Source: Hymenobacter aquaticus (GTDB lineage Bacteria; Bacteroidota; Bacteroidia; Cytophagales; Hymenobacteraceae). Taken from it: 64,000 nt of DNA. Below the pieces are notes generated by a model. It was not told where the DNA came from. It saw only the letters and a list, made by a program, of their open reading frames with translations, and ran no database searches. The translations under genes were made by a program, and so were the position numbers. The DNA is taken from positions 1,178,001-1,242,000 of the forward strand of contig NZ_SRLC01000002.1 in assembly GCF_004765605.1 (NCBI RefSeq), given 5' to 3'. This document shows, piece after piece, positions 16,729 through 24,731 of this stretch (within the stretch, counting starts at the first letter, position 1; every line of letters starts with the position of its first letter).

Positions 16729-18165
16729 CTAGGCCTGCTGCTTGCGGCGGCCTGCCAGGATGCGGAAGAAAGAGCGGGTGTGAATTTCCTCCAGGGTGAG
16801 GCCGGTGGCCAGCACTTCCTCCTCGGTGATGGCGCCGCAGTTCATGGCCTTGAGGAAGAAGTTGAGCAAGCCCTGCCCGGTGGCGGCGTCGTCGAAGATG
16901 TCGCCGGTGAGGGTGGAAATGGCGGCCCGCTCCACGAAGGTTTTGAGGCGGTTCAGCGCGTCGTCGTAGCTGCTCAGGAAGAAGTTATAGGTGGCCGCGT
17001 AGCGCATCGGCAGCTGGGCCGGGTTCAAATCCCAGCCCTGGTAGAGGCCGTTGACGAGCGAGTGGGTGGTGTGGTGGAAACCCTGCCGCCAGGCGTTGTG
17101 CACCGAGTCGCGGTTTTCCTTGAGCTGCTCAAACGTGAGGTTGTCACCGCGGTGGGGGCCGATGGGCATGACGTTGGTGGCGCCGTCGGAGAGAAAGATG
17201 CCGGTGCCGCCCAGGGCCACCTTGGTCATGTGGTGGGCAAAGTCGCAGACGGGGTGGGCCATGGTCTGGTACTTGGCCGTAATGCCGGCCGAGGCCGTGT
17301 AGTCGTAGGTGCCGAAGTGGGCGGCCACGCAGCGGCCCTCACTGGCCCGGATGATGCGCATCAGCGGGTTGCGGCCTTCCTCATCCATGATGATTTGGGT
17401 GGCCTCCACCATCGTTTCCATTTTCAGGGTGCCGGGCGCGAGGTTGTTGGCCTTTTCGATGAGCTCAAACAGGCGCACCATCGTGGTCATCTGCTCTGGA
17501 ATGGTCACCTTGGGCAGCATCACCACGAAGTTGTCGGGCAGCTTACCGCCGGTGGCTTCGAGCAGCGTGGTCAGGAAAATGTCGAGGGTGCGGACGCCCC
17601 GGGCCTTCAGATCCTCGGTGAAGGGCTTGATGCGGATGCCGATAAAGGGCGACAAGGTGCCGTTCTGCATGCCCTTGGCTACTTCCTGGGCGGCGCGCAC
17701 GGCGGTTTCGTCCTCTTCCGCGTCGGGGCGGTTGCCGAAGCCGTCTTCGAAGTCGACCCGGAAGTCTTCCACGGCCTCGCGCTGCAGCTTCTTGATGATC
17801 TTGTTATAGACCGAATAGGCCAGCCAGGCGGGCTCCTGCTTGCGCCCGGCCTCGCTCATGGCGTCGAGGCGCTCGGTCAGGGCCTGAATGTCTTTCTCCA
17901 GGGTCGGCAGGTGCTCGTGGCCCTTAAGCTGGAGCACGCGGGCCAGCTCGGTGAAGTTGGGCGCGTACATTTTGAGGTTGTTCAGGGCAATGTCGCCCAT
18001 GCGCACGCAGGTGTCCGACTTAAACAGGTTGGCTCCGCCGTAGACAGTGTGCACCGGCTGGCGGTCGGGCTTGTCGCCGGGGTAGGTTTGCTGGAACTGG
18101 CGGTTGGCCACGCCGAGCTGGTCGAGCAGCTGGCTTTTGTCGGTGTCTTGTAGGCTGAGTTTCAT
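16729..18165 (-). CDS. DUF6986 family protein (CitE/HpcH aldolase-like), purine-catabolism associated
   Basis: 478 residues from MKLSLQDTDKSQ. It resembles a family found beside allantoin-degradation genes in actinomycetes and Bacteroidota: YPGDKPDRQPVHTVY near the N-terminus and VDFEDGFGNRPDAEED at about 137-152. The barrel motifs of the CitE/HpcH/HpaI superfamily are visible: acidic DFEDG, RIKPF, VMLPKV, LKMETM and FGTYDYTAS. That superfamily cleaves or condenses C-C bonds of small 2-oxo or acyl-CoA substrates using a divalent metal. It is last in the purine operon after uraH. The reaction is unknown; acting on glyoxylate or ureidoglycolate is inference. It is not a classic malate synthase. 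Confidence 0.85.
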   Translation of the reverse strand: MKLSLQDTDKSQLLDQLGVANRQFQQTYPGDKPDRQPVHTVYGGANLFKSDTCVRMGDIALNNLKMYAPNFTELARVLQLKGHEHLPTLEKDIQALTERLDAMSEAGRKQEPAWLAYSVYNKIIKKLQREAVEDFRVDFEDGFGNRPDAEEDETAVRAAQEVAKGMQNGTLSPFIGIRIKPFTEDLKARGVRTLDIFLTTLLEATGGKLPDNFVVMLPKVTIPEQMTTMVRLFELIEKANNLAPGTLKMETMVEATQIIMDEEGRNPLMRIIRASEGRCVAAHFGTYDYTASAGITAKYQTMAHPVCDFAHHMTKVALGGTGIFLSDGATNVMPIGPHRGDNLTFEQLKENRDSVHNAWRQGFHHTTHSLVNGLYQGWDLNPAQLPMRYAATYNFFLSSYDDALNRLKTFVERAAISTLTGDIFDDAATGQGLLNFFLKAMNCGAITEEEVLATGLTLEEIHTRSFFRILAGRRKQQA

Positions 18166-18180
18166 ACGGTGGGATTTGGG

Positions 18181-18369
18181 CCTCACCCCGGCCCTCTCCC
18201 GAGGAGAGGGGGCCAGACGCAGGGCCAGCGAAATTCTGGCTGCCGCCAAAATTTCTAACATTTAATGGGTCATGACAAAGTACAGTTGACGACCGAGCAA
18301 GATCAGCAGCCAGAGCTGCTGGTCTTGCTTCGTCAGGCTCCCTCTCCTCGGGAGAGGGCCGGGGTGAGG
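18181..18369. repeat. Dyad repeat, CCTCACCCCGGCCCTCTCC family, copy 1
   Basis: Inverted arms CCTCACCCCGGCCCTCTCCC... at 18181 and ...GGGAGAGGGCCGGGGTGAGG ending at 18369. It fills the gap between uraH and the DUF6986 gene. Each arm also holds a short internal palindrome (CTCCCGAGGAG). Copy 2 is at 19231-19398. Confidence 0.85.
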
Positions 18370-18370
18370 C

Positions 18371-18712
18371 TCAGCTGCCGCGGTACGTCGAATACCCAAA
18401 CGGATTGAGCAGCAGCGGAATGTGGTAGTGCTCGGCGGCCAGTACGTTGAAGACGATTTCCACGAAAGGGTAGAACCCCGTGTTGCCCTGCTGCTCGAAG
18501 TACTCCTGGGTGAAAAACTTCATTTTGTAGGTACCCAGCGGCAGCTGCTGGTCTTTGGCCAGCAAGTCGGGAATACGACCGTCTTGGTTGGTGCGGCCCC
18601 GGGCCAGCTCCTGCCAGGTGTCGTCTTCCCGCAAGCTTGATAAGGCAATGGTGACGCCTTGGGCGGGGCGGCCGAGGGTGGTGTCGAGGATGTGGGTGGT
18701 AATCTGACTCAT
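18371..18712 (-). CDS. uraH: 5-hydroxyisourate hydrolase
   Basis: 113 residues, the normal size of this transthyretin-like tetrameric enzyme. It opens 5-hydroxyisourate to OHCU, the second step after urate oxidation. Diagnostic features are the N-terminal ITTHILDTTLGRPA, a middle RTNQDGR, and the C-terminal tetrapeptide YRGS. The start codon overlaps the uraD stop (ATGA-type overlap), so the two are translationally coupled. No signal peptide, so cytoplasmic. Confidence 0.96.
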   Translation of the reverse strand: MSQITTHILDTTLGRPAQGVTIALSSLREDDTWQELARGRTNQDGRIPDLLAKDQQLPLGTYKMKFFTQEYFEQQGNTGFYPFVEIVFNVLAAEHYHIPLLLNPFGYSTYRGS

Positions 18713-19215
18713 GCGGCTAAGAGTTTTTCGAGGCGGAGGCGGGTGATTTTGTCCTGTTCGGCCATGGCAACGTGGATTTCCTCTGCGGGTAAATTCGGCA
18801 GGCGGGCTTGGAGCAAGGCCAGCATTTCGTCGGCCGACTTACCCGTGGCGCACACAATGAAGATGTAGCCGAACTTCCGCTCGTAGGAGTCGTTGCCGGC
18901 GGCCAGGGCTTCCAGCGTATCCTGGGAAGCCTGCTTCACGGCGCCCTGCTCGCCCTCGGCCCACTGGCTGGTGCTGGCAAACTTCTCCCTGAGCGAATTG
19001 ACGTCCCCGATTTTGGGGTGGTGGGTAAAGGCCTCGCGCCAGTCGGCTTCCGAGAGGTTGTACCAAATATCTTTGGCCTGCTGAAACAACACGTCGGCCT
19101 CGGCCACGGGGAAGGCGGCGTTCAGCTGCTGCACCCAGGCGGTGGCGCCGCAGCACTTGGCCAGGGCTTCGGCCCGGGTGGGGGCGGGGAGGGAATTGAG
19201 TTCGGGGAGAGTCAT
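18709..19215 (-). CDS. uraD: OHCU decarboxylase
   Basis: 168 residues from MTLPELNSLP; an in-frame Met seven codons upstream is possible. It converts 2-oxo-4-hydroxy-4-carboxy-5-ureidoimidazoline to S-allantoin. Family motifs are WREAFTHHPKIGD, holding the catalytic His, WAEGEQGAV, and the substrate-loop KFGYIFIVCATGKSADEML. The stop overlaps the uraH start. It is the third enzyme of the urate-to-allantoin route in this cluster. Confidence 0.95.
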   Translation of the reverse strand: MTLPELNSLPAPTRAEALAKCCGATAWVQQLNAAFPVAEADVLFQQAKDIWYNLSEADWREAFTHHPKIGDVNSLREKFASTSQWAEGEQGAVKQASQDTLEALAAGNDSYERKFGYIFIVCATGKSADEMLALLQARLPNLPAEEIHVAMAEQDKITRLRLEKLLAA

Positions 19216-19230
19216 GGGGGAAATAGTTTG

Positions 19231-19398
19231 CCTCACCCCGGCCCTCTCCCGAGGAGAGGGGGCCAGTCGCTCGGCCTACGGAACTCCGGCTTGCGCCGAA
19301 ATTCCTACTGCGTAAGTAGATGATTGCCAGTTGCCAGCCCAAAGGCTGGTGACTGGTTTCGTCTGGCCCCCTCTCCTCGGGAGAGGGCCGGGGTGAGG
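19231..19398. repeat. Dyad repeat, CCTCACCCCGGCCCTCTCC family, copy 2
   Basis: Same arms as the copy at 18181-18369, in the gap between allE and uraD. A further partial unit (GGCCGGGGTGAGG) follows at 19406-19418, reaching the allE stop. Confidence 0.85.
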
Positions 19399-19420
19399 CA
19401 ACTACGGCCGGGGTGAGGCG

Positions 19421-20167
19421 CTACAGCACCGTCGGGAAGCGGTTCACGTTCTTGTAGTAGATGTACACCGAGGGCTCCTTGCCCATGGTGGTGGCCCACT
19501 GCTGGCAGTAGGGCGCCATCCAGATGGAGTCGCCCTTCTTGACCGGGTACCACTGCTGGTCGAGCACGTAGATGGCCTGGCCTTCCAGGTACATGAGGCC
19601 GTGCTCCATGATGTGGGTTTCGACCATGGGCAGGTGGCCGCCCAGGTCGTAGGTGAAGATGTTGACGGCCATGTCAAAGCCCAGCTCGTTGGGCAGCAGC
19701 TCCTGGATGCGCAGGGCCTCGTCGTTCATGTAGATAGGGGCCTTGGCAATATCCCGGGCCCCGAACAGCACGCCGGGCGTTTCGTAGCCCGGCAGCGGCT
19801 CGTATACCTTGTGGAAAGTCAGCACCTGGGTGCCTTCGGTGGGGCCGTGAAACCGGTAGCTTTTCTCCACCGGCACGTACACGTATTCGCCCTTGGTCAG
19901 AGTTTTTTCCTGGCCGTCGATGCTGGCTTGCAGCTGGCCTTCCACCACGTAGAAGAAAATCTGGGCGGCCTGGGTCTGGCCCAGCAGCTCCCCCCCGTCG
20001 CGCAGGGTAATCAGCGTCTGGGCCAGGCGGGCGCCCATCTGCTCATTGATGATGACGTTGACCGTGCAGCCCGTCCAGCCGGGCACGTTGCTGTTGATGT
20101 AGCCGTCGGGGGCAATAATGGCGTGGTTGTGCTTGACCACGGAGCGGGTCAGGGCGGAAATTTCCAT
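19421..20167 (-). CDS. allE: (S)-ureidoglycine aminohydrolase
   Basis: 248 residues forming two cupin domains, the usual architecture of YlbA/UGlyAH. It deaminates S-ureidoglycine to S-ureidoglycolate, releasing ammonia, with a manganese ion. The C-terminal cupin motif VETHIMEHGLMYLEGQ supplies metal ligands; YVPVEKSYRFHGP belongs to the N-terminal cupin. It begins 5 bases after... the allC stop, so the two genes are co-transcribed. The next enzyme, a ureidoglycolate lyase, is not recognised in the window. Confidence 0.94.
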   Translation of the reverse strand: MEISALTRSVVKHNHAIIAPDGYINSNVPGWTGCTVNVIINEQMGARLAQTLITLRDGGELLGQTQAAQIFFYVVEGQLQASIDGQEKTLTKGEYVYVPVEKSYRFHGPTEGTQVLTFHKVYEPLPGYETPGVLFGARDIAKAPIYMNDEALRIQELLPNELGFDMAVNIFTYDLGGHLPMVETHIMEHGLMYLEGQAIYVLDQQWYPVKKGDSIWMAPYCQQWATTMGKEPSVYIYYKNVNRFPTVL

Positions 20168-20172
20168 GAGTT

Positions 20173-21435
20173 CTAGGCGGAAGGGGTGGTTTGGTAATGG
20201 GAGAAAAGCAGCTGCAAAAACCGCTCGGATACCCGCACGGCGGCGGCCACGTCGGCCAGCTCCACGTTTTCGAGCGGGTTGTGGCTGATGCCCTTGACGC
20301 AGCGGATAAACAGCATCGTGGCCGGGGCCACGGCCGAAATCGGCACCGCGTCGTGCCCGGCCCCGCTCACGAGCCGGACGACTTCGTAGCCGGAGTCGGC
20401 AATGGCCTGGCCGAGCAAGGTATTCATTTCCGGGGCGCAGGTCACCGGCGCGGTGTACTGAATCAGGTTCCAGCTGAGCGTCAGGTTGCGTTTTTGGGCA
20501 ATGGCGCGGGCTTTTTGCTCCAGCTCAGCGTAGGCCGAGGCCAGGCGGACCGCGTCGGCGCTGCGCAAATCCAGGCTGCAGACTACCTCGCCGGGAATGA
20601 CGTTGCTGGCCGCGTGGCGCACGTCGAGCTTGCCTACGGTGGCTACCAGCTCGGCTTTATTAGCCACGCCAAACTGCTCGGCGGCCAGCACGAATTCGGC
20701 GGCTCCGGCCAGGGCGTCCTGGCGCATGTGCATGGGCACGGTGCCGGCGTGCCCGGCCATGCCCTGCCAGGTCAGCTCCACGCGCTGCTGCCCGGCAATG
20801 GCCGTCACCAGGGCCACCGGCACCCGGCTTTCCCAGAGCACCGGGCCCTGCTCAATGTGAGTTTCGAAGTAGCCCAGCCACTGGTCACCGGGAATAGCCT
20901 CGGCGCCCAAAAGTTGAGTCGTGCCGCCCATGGTTTCAATGGCCTGGGTCAGGGTGATGCCGTGGGCGTCGGTTTTAGTCAGCAAATTCTGGTCGAACGA
21001 GCCGGCCACGACTTTGCTGCCCAGATACGTGGTGTGGTAGCGCACCCCTTCCTCGTCGCTGAAGGCAATCAGCTCGACATGAAACGGCAGCTCGGTTTGG
21101 CTGAGCACGAGCTGCTCCAGCAAGTCCAGACCCATGAGCACGCCCAGCGGCCCGTCGTACTTGCCGGCGTTGACCACCGTATCGATATGGGAAGCTAGGA
21201 CGAAGGTTTTGGCCGCCGCGTTCCGGCTCACCAGCCGCCCCCGCACGTTGCCGATGCTGTCGACGCGCGTAGCCAGGCCGGCCGCGTCCATCCAGGACTT
21301 GACCAGGGCGCTGCCCTGCAGAAAGGCCGGGGTGCCGAAGGTGCGCGTCACCCCGTCGGTATCTTCGCTGATGGCGGCCAGGGCCTCGATGCGGCGCAGG
21401 ATTTTCTCGGCCCGGGAAGTGTAGTTGTCGTCCAT
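20173..21435 (-). CDS. allC: Allantoate amidohydrolase
   Basis: 420 residues from MDDNYTSRAEK; the in-frame extension to 21510 is encoded by a dyad repeat and rejected. It is an M20-family metal-dependent amidohydrolase converting allantoate to S-ureidoglycine, CO2 and ammonia. Metal-site motifs are LASHIDTVVNAGKYDG, FSDEEGVRYHTTYLGS, THIEQGP and, near the end, SGAGHDAVPIS. The gene lies between allB and allE, five bases before allE. Related M20 enzymes act on carbamoyl amino acids, but the context fixes allantoate. Confidence 0.93.
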   Translation of the reverse strand: MDDNYTSRAEKILRRIEALAAISEDTDGVTRTFGTPAFLQGSALVKSWMDAAGLATRVDSIGNVRGRLVSRNAAAKTFVLASHIDTVVNAGKYDGPLGVLMGLDLLEQLVLSQTELPFHVELIAFSDEEGVRYHTTYLGSKVVAGSFDQNLLTKTDAHGITLTQAIETMGGTTQLLGAEAIPGDQWLGYFETHIEQGPVLWESRVPVALVTAIAGQQRVELTWQGMAGHAGTVPMHMRQDALAGAAEFVLAAEQFGVANKAELVATVGKLDVRHAASNVIPGEVVCSLDLRSADAVRLASAYAELEQKARAIAQKRNLTLSWNLIQYTAPVTCAPEMNTLLGQAIADSGYEVVRLVSGAGHDAVPISAVAPATMLFIRCVKGISHNPLENVELADVAAAVRVSERFLQLLFSHYQTTPSA

Positions 21436-21439
21436 AGAA

Positions 21440-21595
21440 GTAGGGGCGCGTTGCACGCGCCCGGTCGTAGCTGACGTTGGGTTGACTTTGTGAGGTAATC
21501 GGCTTGTCACAGTTCGGTCGCCGAAAAAACCAGTATTCGGAAATTTTTCAGCACGGCCGCGTCAGTTCCGGCGGGCGCGTGCAACGCGCCCCTAC
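21440..21595. repeat. 24-bp inverted repeat pair at the allB/allC junction
   Basis: Arms 21440-21463 and 21572-21595 are perfect inverted copies (core GGGGCGCGTTGCACGCGCC). The second arm contains the allB stop codon; the first lies 5 bases before the allC ATG. Confidence 0.8.
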
Positions 21596-22920
21596 AGCAG
21601 CTGGCCCTGGTTCAAAGCCCGGAACTCGGGCCGCTCGTAGACCAGCTGCCCGGCCAGCCAGGTTTGCTCCACCACGCCACGCAGCTGCCGCCCCACGTAG
21701 GGCGAGACTTTGTGCCGGTGCTGAATCAGGTCGGCCGTGACGTCGAACGTCTGCTCGGGGTCCAGAATCAGCAGGTCGGCGTCGAAGCCGGGGGCAATCT
21801 GGCCTTTGCGGTGGCTCTGCCCGATGAGCTTGGCCGGGTTGGTGCTCAGCCAGCGGGTCAGGTCGTTGAGGGAAGCGCCGCGGGCTTGGGCGGCGGTCCA
21901 GAGTACTGGCAGAGCCAATTGCAGGGAGGCAATGCCGCCCCAGGCGGTGGTGAAGTCGCCGGAGTCAATCTGCTTCAGATCGGGCGGGGCGGGGGAGTGG
22001 TCGGTGGCCACGAAGTCGATGATGCCCTGCTGCAACGCCTGCCAAAGCTGGTCGTTGTTGGCCTTTTCCCGAATCGGGGGGGCGCACTTAAACTGGGTTT
22101 GACCGTCGGCAATGTCCTCGGCGTTGAAAAACAGGTAGTGCTGCCCGGTTTCCACCGTCAGCGGCAGGCCCTGGGCCTTGGCCGCCGCAATGGGGGCAAT
22201 AGAGTTGGCCGACGACAAGTGCACAATGTGCACGGGGCAGCGAAACTCCGCGCAGAGCCGAATCATCAGTGTCACCGCGTCGTCTTCCCAGTGCTTGGGC
22301 CGCGAGGCCAGGTAATTCTGGTAGGAGCGTTTATCGTGCTGCTTCCACGCGGCGTCGTCGGTGGTCAGCTCGCAGTGCACCAGCAGGGGCCGGCCGTGGC
22401 GGGCCAGGATGGGCATGATTTGCCGCAAATCCTCTTCCGTAGCGTTGGGGAAATCGTCAATGCCGGAGTGGGTCAGAAAGGCTTTGAAACCCAATACGCC
22501 GCGCTTAATTAAGCTTTCTACCTCAGCCGCGTTGCCGGGCACGATGCCGCCCCAGAAGCCCACGTTGGTGTGCAATTGTCCTTGCGTAGCGGCCAGCTTC
22601 AGCTCGAAGTTGGCAACCGACGTCGTGACCGGGGCCGAATTCAGGGGCATGTCTACCAGCGTAGTCAGGCCGCCGGCCAGGGCGGCGCGGGTAGCCGTGT
22701 TGAAGCCTTCCCACTCGGTGCGGCCCGGCTCGTTGATGTGCACGTGCGGGTCGACGACGCCGGGCAGCACGGCCCGGTGCTGCACGTCGACCACGGGGCA
22801 GCTGACGGGGGCGTCAACCGGCAACACGGCGGCAATGCGGCCGTTTTCGATCAGCACCAGGGCGGGCTGCTCGCCCTGGGGCAAGACCACGCGCTGGCTT
22901 TTTATGGCTACCTCTGGCAT
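21592..22920 (-). CDS. allB: Allantoinase
   Basis: 442 residues, cyclic amidohydrolase fold; hydrolyses allantoin to allantoate. The binuclear metal site is visible: PHVHINEPGRTEWEGF (two His), GFKAFLTHSG (the Lys expected to be carbamylated), LLVHCE, HIVHLSSA and VATDHSPAPPDLK (Asp). Its stop codon lies inside a 24-bp repeat arm. It is the first gene of the minus-strand allB-allC-allE-uraD-uraH-DUF6986 run and is divergent from puuD across 221 bases that probably hold both promoters. Confidence 0.96.
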   Translation of the reverse strand: MPEVAIKSQRVVLPQGEQPALVLIENGRIAAVLPVDAPVSCPVVDVQHRAVLPGVVDPHVHINEPGRTEWEGFNTATRAALAGGLTTLVDMPLNSAPVTTSVANFELKLAATQGQLHTNVGFWGGIVPGNAAEVESLIKRGVLGFKAFLTHSGIDDFPNATEEDLRQIMPILARHGRPLLVHCELTTDDAAWKQHDKRSYQNYLASRPKHWEDDAVTLMIRLCAEFRCPVHIVHLSSANSIAPIAAAKAQGLPLTVETGQHYLFFNAEDIADGQTQFKCAPPIREKANNDQLWQALQQGIIDFVATDHSPAPPDLKQIDSGDFTTAWGGIASLQLALPVLWTAAQARGASLNDLTRWLSTNPAKLIGQSHRKGQIAPGFDADLLILDPEQTFDVTADLIQHRHKVSPYVGRQLRGVVEQTWLAGQLVYERPEFRALNQGQLL

Positions 22921-23141
22921 ACGAAAGGTACTTTCTCTTTACATTGGAGGCTTTTCCAAGCCAGTTTTCCACGACTTTCCCCTCGCGGCACGGGTGTGCA
23001 CTCGGTTGCCCGGCGACCAAAAAAACCGCTTAGCAGGCTGCTACCGCGGATTCTTTGCCGGAAAGCGGCGTTCTGGACTGAAAAATCCTATTTCTCCCAC
23101 CCTTTCCAGGGGCCCCGCGCTGGGGCCCGGTTTTACCCTGC

Positions 23142-24551
23142 ATGACTCAAGTTTTACTTTTTTCCGCCTTCCTGCTCGGCCTCGTGCTGCTGCTGGGAGC
23201 AACGTACGCACTGCAACGCTTCGCCAAAGTCGACAAAAGGGGCGGTAAGCTAGGGGAAAATGGCCTGACTATGCAAGGCTTCTCCTATCTTCTTATTCTG
23301 CTGACGGTTATTTACGTGCTGGCCGTGTTCTACATTCTCATCAAAGGCACCCCCTGGGAAGGGCATTTGCTGGAATGGATGAACATCGTGGTGCGCCTGA
23401 TGCACATTACCTTTGGCATTGCCTGGATTGGGGCCTCGTTCTACTTCGTGTTCCTGGAAAACGCCCTGAACCGCACCGATAACGTGCGCGAGGAGCTGGC
23501 CGGCAACCTCTGGGCCGTGCACGGCGGGGGCTTTTACTACTTGGAAAAGTATAAGCTGGCTCCCAAGGAAATCCCCCGCGACCTGCACTGGTTTAAGTAC
23601 GAGGCCTATTTCACCTGGCTTTCGGGCTTCAGCCTGCTGTTCGTGGTGTACTACTTCAACGCCGGCTCCATGCTCATCGACCCCAAGGTGCTCGACATTG
23701 CGCCGCTCACGGGCGTGGCCATCGGGGTGGGCTCCTTTATCGTGGCCTGGCTGATGTACGACGTGCTCTGCAAGTCGCCGCTGGTGAAGAACATGACGGC
23801 CTTTTCCCTGCTGGGCTTTCTGGTGATTGTGGGCTTTGCCTTCTTCTACTGCCAGGTGTTCAGCGCCCGGGCCGCCTACATTCACTTCGGGGCCATGCTG
23901 GGCACGCTCATGGTCGGCAACGTATTCTTCACCATCATTCCGGCCCAGAAAGCCATGGTGAAGGCCGCCACCCTGGGCCAGCCGCTCGACCCCACGCTGG
24001 GCAAAAATGCCCTGACCCGCTCCCTGCACAACAACTACTTCACCCTGCCGGTGCTGTTCGTGATGGTCAGCAACCACTTCCCCAGCACCTTCGGCCACTC
24101 GCAGCCCTGGCTGATTCTGGCCGCCATTTCCCTGGGCGTGGCGGGCGTGAAGCACTGGCTCAACCTGCGCGAAAAGAAGCAGGCCACCACCTGGATTCTG
24201 CCCGCCTCGGTCTTGTTTCTGCTGGCCGTGGCCTTCGTCTCGGCCCCCAAGAGGGAGGAAGCCGGCGGCGCGGCCGCCTGCACGCCCAATGTGAGCATCA
24301 CCCAGGTCAACGCCATTGTGCAAAACCGCTGCGTGCGGTGCCATTCCTCCAACCCCACCGACGACGTGTTCAAATCGGCGCCGAACGGGGTGAAATACGA
24401 CTCACCCGAGGACATCATCCGCCTCCAGGACAAGATCATGCAGCGCGTGGTCGTCACCAAAACGATGCCCCAGAACAACAAAACCAACATGACCCAGGAG
24501 GAGCGGGATTTGATTCGCTGTTGGATCGAGCAGGGCGCCCAGAACAAGTAA
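23142..24551 (+). CDS. puuD: Urate hydroxylase PuuD, membrane-bound with cytochrome c domain
   Basis: 469 residues. The N-terminal about 370 residues contain eight or so membrane segments with the family block FGIAWIGASFYFVFLEN. The C-terminal domain is a c-type cytochrome: heme motif CVRCH at 397-401 with a probable Met ligand in KTMPQNN. PuuD oxidises urate to 5-hydroxyisourate and passes electrons to the respiratory chain instead of making peroxide as soluble uricase does. It is divergent from the rest of the purine operon and supplies the substrate of UraH. A ureD-like start lies 3 bases after its stop. Confidence 0.94.
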   Translation: MTQVLLFSAFLLGLVLLLGATYALQRFAKVDKRGGKLGENGLTMQGFSYLLILLTVIYVLAVFYILIKGTPWEGHLLEWMNIVVRLMHITFGIAWIGASFYFVFLENALNRTDNVREELAGNLWAVHGGGFYYLEKYKLAPKEIPRDLHWFKYEAYFTWLSGFSLLFVVYYFNAGSMLIDPKVLDIAPLTGVAIGVGSFIVAWLMYDVLCKSPLVKNMTAFSLLGFLVIVGFAFFYCQVFSARAAYIHFGAMLGTLMVGNVFFTIIPAQKAMVKAATLGQPLDPTLGKNALTRSLHNNYFTLPVLFVMVSNHFPSTFGHSQPWLILAAISLGVAGVKHWLNLREKKQATTWILPASVLFLLAVAFVSAPKREEAGGAAACTPNVSITQVNAIVQNRCVRCHSSNPTDDVFKSAPNGVKYDSPEDIIRLQDKIMQRVVVTKTMPQNNKTNMTQEERDLIRCWIEQGAQNK

Positions 24552-24554
24552 GGA

Positions 24555-24602
24555 ATGTGGTGGAGCACCGTGGAAGTGGCGCGGGTGCCGGATTTAAGCC
24601 GG
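24555..24602 (+). pseudogene. Relic of the ureD 5' end
   Basis: Sixteen codons from ATG read M-W-W-S-T-V-E-V-A-R-V-P-D-L-S-R, against M-N-W-S-T-V-E-V-A-R-V-R-G-R-S-R at the intact ureD start (27913). By eye 38 of 48 bases agree, including an uninterrupted run of 21. The frame continues briefly without ureD similarity. It begins 3 bases after the puuD stop, suggesting that ureD once followed puuD directly. Confidence 0.75.
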
Positions 24603-24681
24603 CCTTCGTCTCTTGGCTTGTCAGCACATTTTACATTTGTGCCAAGCTTTTGATAAGAACGATCAGGAAAGTGTGGCACAG

Positions 24682-24717
24682 AAAAAAGGCTCCTCTATTG
24701 TAGAGGAGCCTTTTTGT
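24682..24717. terminator. Bidirectional terminator between puuD and the beta-helix gene
   Basis: Stem AAGGCTCCTCTA / TAGAGGAGCCTT with a 3-base loop and flanking A- and T-runs, between two convergent genes. Confidence 0.88.
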
Positions 24718-24731
24718 GCTTGTAAAAGAGC

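Noticed and set aside
16729..18165. Malate synthase
   Set aside because: Size and gene context tempted this call, but the CitE-like DFEDG and the YPGDKPDRQPVHTVY start fit the DUF6986 family instead.
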